Positions 58,753 to 64,000 of a stretch of DNA of 64,000 bases are shown piece by piece. This stretch comes from Tricholoma matsutake (Eukaryota; Basidiomycota; Agaricomycetes; Agaricales; Tricholomataceae), in contig AP026541.1 of the NCBI GenBank assembly GCA_026075535.2, forward strand, positions 1,240,001 through 1,304,000, given 5' to 3'. Each line of letters starts with the position of its first letter. The first letter of the stretch is position 1. Both the position numbers and the translations under genes were made by a program. The notes under the pieces are model-generated. The model searched no databases. It was not told the origin of the DNA and saw nothing but the letters and a program-made list of their open reading frames with translations.

Positions 58753-59163
58753 TGTTAGGAAACCACCCCATTACCTAATAAAATGTCATTTTTATTTTAT
58801 TATGTCGAATTACACTACATTACACTAAATGACACTAAATGACACTACACTTTGATAGTGTGAGAATTTTATCTCGCACACATCAAGATGTACATGCATG
58901 TATGCACATGTCGGTAACAACAATGTACAATATATGTAACATAGTATATAAACCCTAAATATACACCTAGAGGACCCAGTTGTGTTCTCTTAGGTATTCC
59001 ACTTACACTTTTGGTGTGAAAGGCCTTTGTCAACAAACTCACCTATTAATAACCCCTCACATCAAAACCATCAGTTCCCCCATCACGAGTGTGGATCCCG
59101 CCCCCTTCTTGTAGAGAGAACCCACATGGTCTTAGCTAGCAGATAGTGGGTGTCACCCTAACA
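58753..59163 (+). repeat. 5' LTR of element D
   Basis: 411 bp, TGTTAGGAAACC...CACCCTAACA, aligned end to end with the B LTRs. TATATAAA at 58945-58952 and the 11-nt self-primer at 58978-58988. Confidence 0.95.
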
Positions 59164-59165
59164 GA

Positions 59166-59176
59166 AGAACACAATT
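59166..59176 (+). promoter_or_regulatory. Primer-binding site of element D (one change)
   Basis: AGAACACAATT, two bases after the LTR. Compared with element B one C is T, so pairing to the LTR 11-mer would contain a G-U pair instead of G-C. Confidence 0.8.
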
Positions 59177-60161
59177 TCCCATATCAGTGCACCTTCTCTT
59201 ACTTGTGCATGCATCATTGTTTCACCACGCCACATCTGATTACTCATCCTTTTGGCACGAGCCAGAAGTACTTGTATATACGTAATCTACCTTTTCTTTT
59301 GCAAGCCAACACCAGGCCTTGCCTTACATTGCGACTGCCAGTGATCGAGAGGCAGTACTCATTATTAGGACAGCTGCAACCAGACAACTGATTGGATCTG
59401 GTTTAGTTACGATTTACATCACTCTATTCAGATGACTATTTTAGTTACAAGCCAAATTCAGTGATATCTCTGAGATCAGGCACTGTTGGGGGGGTCATTG
59501 ATCTGAAGTGCCAATTTAGGCGCCTGACAAACAACAAACAAATGATGAACAATTGACAAATGATTGACAAACCATCATGTGACCCGTAAACATTTGGAGA
59601 GGTCTCTAAGAACAAATCTTGAATTTGTCGAAGAAGTGACTCATCACAGATTTTACCATTATGTCCAAACCCTCAACTTCTAATCCCGGTCCTAATCCTG
59701 TTCCCACACCAGCACTAGAGGCAAAAATTGATGCGCTTACAGCACAAATGTCGCAATTAGTGTCAGTGTTGGCAGCATCACAGCCCAGACAAGAAGTACA
59801 ACCAGAGATGATAGGAGAAAGAGATGATGAGATGGAGGAGATGGTAGAGTGGATGTCACAGGAGGATGAGATGGCAGAGAAATCTGGAGATGGAAAAGTG
59901 TGCTTACCTAAGTATGGAGTACTTTACACTCCCCCACCTATTCTGGTTGGATTCCGGTTCATCCAGCTGGAATTTCTGGAATTTCTGGAATCCAGTGGAA
60001 TTTTTTTTGTATGTAGTTTTCCCTATGCAGGACAATTCCAGTCGGAATAAGGATCCAATTTACAGCTGGAATCCCTGGAATCTGACCGGACTCATCACAA
60101 CCGGAATAACAGGAATAACTGGACTAACCGGAATAACCGAAATGCATGTGCTTTCCCAAAT

Positions 60162-60245
60162 AAAAGTTTGACACACATCAAGAATTGAACACTCGACCTT
60201 GGGTCTGCACACATAACAGCACACTTAACCACTGAGCTACCAAGC
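60162..60245 (-). other. tRNA-like module, left end of T2
   Basis: Minus-strand A-box-like GGTAGCTCAGTGGTTAAG (60223-60240), B-box-like GTGTTCAATT (60183-60192) and TTTT at 60162-60166. It points to the left terminus. T2 and T1 left modules are diverged but have the same layout. Confidence 0.6.
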
Positions 60246-60515
60246 AATTATTCTTGGGCATACATTTATTACTTTTATTACCCAACCAAAGTACATAGTT
60301 AATCACAGCCATTAACGGAATAATTAATAAGTATGCATACACATGACACGTGACACGTGACTGCCAGCTCACAACCACCACCACCACTGTCGCCAATGCC
60401 ACCACCTCCTCCTCTCCACTCTACCACCACCACTGCGTGCGCACCCACCACCACCATTCCCATGCCCAATGCCACCATCACCACCACTTTCAAACGAGCC
60501 AACTGGACGGAACGT

Positions 60516-60701
60516 GGGCCCAAATGATGCAGATCATGTCGTATGGGCCCTACATAAGTTTTTTTTCGTTTGGTTTTTGTTTTAAGAAACTAACTAACTC
60601 ATTTTTTTAGTTTTCTAGGTTATAATCCACTAGTAACGACGCCACCACCCGCAAATGAGCCAACACGGGCCCAAACGATGCAGATCGTATCGTTTGGGCC
60701 C
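60516..60701. repeat. Two GGGCCC palindromes in T2
   Basis: At 60516-60550 (GGGCCCAAATGATGCAG then ATCATGTCGTATGGGCCC) and 60667-60701 (GGGCCCAAACGATGCAG then ATCGTATCGTTTGGGCCC). Each is followed by a T-rich intron-like stretch ending ttttctag|gttataatc, so the pair is a local duplication of about 150 bp. Confidence 0.8.
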
Positions 60702-61189
60702 TGTGTGAGTTTTTTTCATTTGCTTTTTGTTTTTATAAACTAACTAACTCGTTTTTTTAGTTTTCTAGGTTATAATCTACTAGTAACGACACCACCACCT
60801 GCAAACGAGCCAACACACCCACCCCACGCCTGCAAGCCCCTGCTTGTAGGGTGGATCATGAGTGTGTGCAGGCGACAACAACAATGATGCTGCCGTCTAC
60901 CAGCACCAGAACCCCCCAGAATGCAAAGCATGGCTGCCAACGATGATGGACAACGATGACAGGGCCAACAACACACCACCTGCCTCCAGCCCCATGAGCC
61001 ACTGCTTGGGGGGTAGATTGTGGGTGGAATGGTAATGATGACGAGGGGAACAACAATGGGCCTGCCTAGTAAGCACCTACCAACCTCTGTATCGTGCCAC
61101 GTCACACTGACACACCCAAACCCCTCCCCCCCCCAAAAAAGACAGAAATCCAAATGGGGGACGACGGCAACAAACAATGACAAGCCACC

Positions 61190-61565
61190 CACCCCCAGCC
61201 TCATGAGCAACTGCTCATGGGGTGGATCATGGGTGGAATGACGCCCAGGCACAGGGACAGGAGATGACAACAACACACCACCCGCCCCCAGCCTCACGAG
61301 CAACTGCTCATGGGGTGGATTGCGGGTGGAACAACAACAACGACAAGCCACCCACCCCCAGCCTCATGAGCAACTGCTCGTGGGGTGGATCATGGGTGGA
61401 ATGATGCCCAGGCGCAGGGACAGGAGACGACAATGACACACCACCTGCCCCCAGCCTCACGAGCAACTGCTCGTGGGGTGGATCGTGGGTGGAATGACAA
61501 TGATGACAAGCCACCTACCCCCAGCCTCATGAGCAACTGCTCGTGGGGTGGATCATGGGTGGAAG
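61190..61565 (+). repeat. Hairpin array in T2
   Basis: Five repeats, each with a palindrome of the type CATGAGCAACTGCTCATG or CACGAGCAACTGCTCGTG and a gggtggatcatgggtgga segment. The variants keep complementarity (CG/TG changes paired in both arms in several copies). Same array as in T1. Confidence 0.85.
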
Positions 61566-61589
61566 GACAGACAACAGCAGGGTCGCATC

Positions 61590-61870
61590 CCCTCCCCCTC
61601 CCCCACACTTCATGTGGGGAGGGATTTTTTTTGTACTTTTAATTATTTATTAGTATTGTGCCCCCCCTCGCCCATTTTGCGTGGGGGAGGGATTTTTTTC
61701 TTCATGTTTTAACCTCCCCCCTCACATTCGGCGCGAGGGGTTAGCTTTTTATGTATATAAATAAAACTCCCTCTCGCATCTTGTGAGAGGGAGGATTTTT
61801 TGTTTATCTATGTAATCACAATCATCCCCACTCCCTCGCATTCAATGTGAGGGATGTGGTTAATTAAAAA
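61590..61870 (+). repeat. GC hairpins followed by T-runs in T2
   Basis: At least three stems (for example cctcccccacacttcatgtgg...gagg, ctccctctcgcatcttgtgagagggag) each followed by 6-8 T. They resemble bacterial terminators in form; in a fungus a structural or Pol III-stop role is as likely. A reduced set is in T1 at 37690-37815. Confidence 0.6.
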
Positions 61871-61941
61871 AATTTGATCTTTCACTACTCTGAAAAAAAT
61901 TAGAGTGTCATGAATAAACATTATATTACTATCTAATAATT

Positions 61942-62043
61942 CTCCTGTGGCTCAACTGGTTAAGCACACATGTTTGGTTTGTCATGTGATCACTCTAATC
62001 AAGATGTCTTGAGTTCAATCCTCACTCTGCACAAATGTATTTT
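61942..62043 (+). other. tRNA-like module, right end of T2
   Basis: A-box-like TGTGGCTCAACTGGTTAAGC (61946-61965), B-box GAGTTCAATCC (62011-62021) and TTTT 62040-62043. It is clearly homologous to the right module of T1 and points to the right terminus. Confidence 0.65.
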
Positions 62044-62115
62044 GTAGGTACTTTGACAACTTAAGACTTGAAATTTGACTATCCATTAGGGTATATACTC
62101 TAAGTTGAGCATCTG

Positions 62116-62236
62116 GAGTAACCAGAATCTGGTTGGAATAACCAGAATCTGGTTGGAATAACCAGAATCTGGTTGGAATAACCAGAATCTGGTTGGAATA
62201 ACCAGAATCTGGTTGGAATAACCAGAATAACTGGAC
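62116..62236 (+). repeat. 20-bp subterminal repeat of T2
   Basis: About six copies of ggttggaataaccagaatct, each holding the palindrome ACCAGAATCTGGT, next to the right terminus. Transposase-binding sites are often arranged this way. Confidence 0.9.
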
Positions 62237-63179
62237 TCCAACCAGAATAACTGGACTCCAACCAGAATAACTGGACTCTGACCAGAATAGGTGGGGGAGG
62301 GTAAATTACAGTAAGTATGTGCCCCCACAAATCTTTGATGGTACCATGGAGAATACAAAATCCTTCATCAGCTCTATAGTATTGTACATCCATGGGAGGA
62401 AGCCAGAGTTTCATACAGCCAAGTCTAGGATTGTGTTTGCTCTCTCATACATTCAGGGGGGGAAAGCACAGTTCTGGAGAAACAAGGCTATAAATCAAAT
62501 TGCCGTGGGACATAAACCATTTGCAACCTTCAAGAAATTTCTGGAGAGATTGGAGGCACAGTTTGGAGATCCTAATCCAAAGGCAACAGCCAATGCTAAA
62601 TTAAAGACCATGCACCAAGGTTCCCTAACAGTGGATGAATTTATTTTGCAGTTCAAAGCAGAAGCTTCACAGACGGATATGGGAGAAGCTGTGTTGGTAG
62701 AGTTTTTGAAAGCAGGATTAAATCCCTCTTTATTCAAGTCTATCTACTGACTACCTTCTAAGCCAGAGAAGTTGGACGAGTGGTACAATTGGGCAATGCG
62801 CCTTGACCAGCAATATCGGCAGGAACAGGCGGAGTCAAAGTTGATGTATGGAAGTAGTAAATTTGGAAAGTCATCAGGAGGCAAGTCCGAGAAAGGAAAG
62901 GCGCCTCAGGTGCAAGCTCCAAGGGCACAGCCACTGGCCATGGCAGTGACACCTATAGTTATGGAGTCAGCAGCACCAGCAGAGGCAATGGAGGTTGATC
63001 AAGCAGGGAGATGAGCCCCACTTAAATGTTTTAACTGTGGGCAGTTAGGACATATTTCTAGGAATTGTAGGCAGAAAAGAAAGATTAGGGAAGCTACAAT
63101 CGAGGAAGTAAAGCCAGAGGAAGGCAGGCAGAAGAATTTTGTGGAAGAGTCTGAGTGAAGGTTTCCCCATTGGTGACCC

Positions 63180-63995
63180 AGAATCATTACAATGTATTAG
63201 TATCCGAGGAAACCCAGAATAAATCAGAAAAGGAAATCAAGGAGGAGTACAACTGTTCTGAATCACGTGACTAGGAGGAGTACAACTGTTGCAAATCATG
63301 TGACAAAGAAAATTGTCATGCACCATTTCTGAAAACCCCTAAATTCTTTATTTGCTCTGTGCGAATAGAACCCGAAATCACCTTGACTATGGGACTGAAG
63401 ACAGTGGACATGCATGCAGCAATTGATGTGGAAGTGTTGCTTGATAGCGGTGCTACAGGATTATTCATTAATTGGTCCTTAATTACCAGAAATGGTATTA
63501 ACACACGCAAGCTGGTGCAACCTTAATGGTGTACAATATTGACGGAACAGTCAATCATGGAGGAACTATCAAGGAGGAGGTGACTATGGTATTAAAGTAT
63601 CAGGAGCATCAGGAGTGAGCCATATTTGAAGTGTGCAATCTTGGGAAAACCAATCTAATAATAGGATGTCCATGGTTACGGAAGCATAATCCCGAAATTG
63701 ATTGGAAAACTGGGAAAGTACAAATGACTCATTGTCCTAAGGAATGTAATGTGTATGGGAGGAAGATGAAGAAGGAGAAAAGGAAAAAGAAAGAGAAGAA
63801 CATCCGAGGAGGTATTCTGTTACGATGGAGGAAGTGGAGGATGAGGAAATGCCAAATGGGGAAGTTCCAATCATGATCGAGAAAGAAGAGCAGAAGCAAA
63901 CCTTTAGAGCAATTCATGGAGGACAGTCGTGGGACAAGAATATTGTGAAGGTGGAAAAGCCAGTGGAGGAGTGGGTGCCCAAAGTGTATCATGAA
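63180..63995 (+). pseudogene. Start of pol (protease) of element D
   Basis: Follows gag in another frame. EVLLDSGATGLFINWSLI is the protease active-site segment (about 63430-63480); the Trp here corresponds to TGA in element B, both derivable from an Arg CGG/CGA. Then a linker with WLRKHNPEIDWKTGKVQMTH (about 63675). Stops and frameshifts occur near 63270 (TAG), 63520 and 63615. RT is beyond the window. Confidence 0.8.
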
Positions 63996-64000
63996 TATCT

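Larger units (their letters stand above)
59917..62311. mobile_element. Non-autonomous DNA transposon T2 (8-bp TSD)
   Basis: 2395 bp between perfect 8-bp duplications taagtatg (59909-59916, 62312-62319). Termini are gagtactttacactccccc on the left and ctgtaatttaccctccccc on the right, on the same plan as T1. Subterminal arrays of ggaataac/ctggaat words lie at 59940-60145 and 62105-62290. The core is collinear with T1: left tRNA-like module, GGGCCC palindromes (two), hairpin array, T-rich tail with GC hairpins, right tRNA-like module. No transposase seen. Confidence 0.9.
59661..63157 (+). pseudogene. Gag of element D, split by T2
   Basis: N-terminal part 59661-59916 (MSKPSTSNPGPNPVP... to CLPKYG) closely matches the B gag. 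After T2 the capsid domain continues at 62320 (IFDGTMENTKSF) with KSIY*LPS (TGA at 62748; Arg in B) and GR*APLKCFNCG (TGA at 63013, Gln in B). The complete zinc knuckle CFNCGQLGHISRNC is kept and the frame ends EESE* at about 63157. Confidence 0.9.
58753..64000 (+). mobile_element. Element D, second copy of family B, 5' half
   Basis: Plus-strand copy of the element-B family running off the right edge. LTR 58753-59163, primer site, gag 59661 onward, protease near 63430 and the pre-RT linker to 64000. Transposon T2 splits gag. Element D itself sits in element G3. Confidence 0.93.

Noticed and set aside
61590..61870. Bacterial-type intrinsic terminators
   Set aside because: The form is right, but the surrounding sequence is fungal transposon DNA; bacterial origin is not supported.

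Overview
The window looks like a piece of a basidiomycete (Agaricomycete-type) fungal genome. The evidence is short 50-60 bp GT-AG introns, fungal gene families (a BCAS3-type WD40 protein, a Gfo/Idh/MocA oxidoreductase, and a NACHT NTPase with Gly-rich micro-exons), and several kinds of fungal retrotransposon. Only about 10.5-18.6 kb is a normal, CpG-rich gene island. The rest is a repeat-dense compartment poor in CpG.

Layout. 1-1.1 kb: fragment of a Ty3/gypsy pol, broken by an LTR. 1.67-7.92 kb: a complete Ty3/gypsy chromodomain element (minus strand, TSD gtagg). 10.5-14.9 kb: BCAS3/WD40 gene (6 exons). 15.3-16.8 kb: dehydrogenase (7 exons). 17.45-19.24 kb: NACHT gene with a homopolymer frameshift. 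19.7-20.2 kb: 71-bp tandem repeat. 23.2-24.4 kb: phosphotransferase pseudogene. 25.2-26.0 kb: 5' end of a copia element. 26.37-32.41 kb: second complete Ty3/gypsy element (minus strand, TSD gaaga). 34.6-36.0 kb: decayed Cys-rich gene. 36.23-38.18 kb: non-autonomous DNA transposon T1 (8-bp TSD). 38.3-41.1 kb: decayed Ty3-type pol. 42.0-45.6 kb: 5'-truncated LINE carrying a hAT-like MITE (T4). 49.4-51.8 kb: unknown decayed gene. 51.87-52.53 kb: CACTA-like foldback MITE. 52.8-54.2 kb: decayed WD40 gene cut by an LTR. 54.2-58.75 kb: a Ty3-type gag element split by transposon T3 (TA target site). 58.75-64 kb: 5' half of another element of the 1.7-kb family, whose gag is split by transposon T2 (8-bp TSD).

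Three themes stand out. First, two unrelated-looking Ty3/chromodomain families both have a primer-binding site exactly 2 nt past the LTR that is complementary (11 and 10 nt) to a site in the LTR about 25-30 nt below a TATA-like box. That is the signature of Tf1-type self-priming. Second, almost every in-frame stop in the decayed genes is TGA where the family has Arg (CGA), and three different reverse transcriptases lost a catalytic Asp through a CG-to-CA change. This suggests strong CpG-directed mutation of repeats. Third, T1 and T2 are members of a modular non-autonomous transposon group. Each has its own subterminal repeat array, a shared core with GC-rich palindromes and hairpin arrays, and a pair of tRNA-like modules that face outward toward the termini. 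T3 shares parts of the core but has different ends and a different target-site type.

All calls come from reading the sequence. No database search or alignment program was run.
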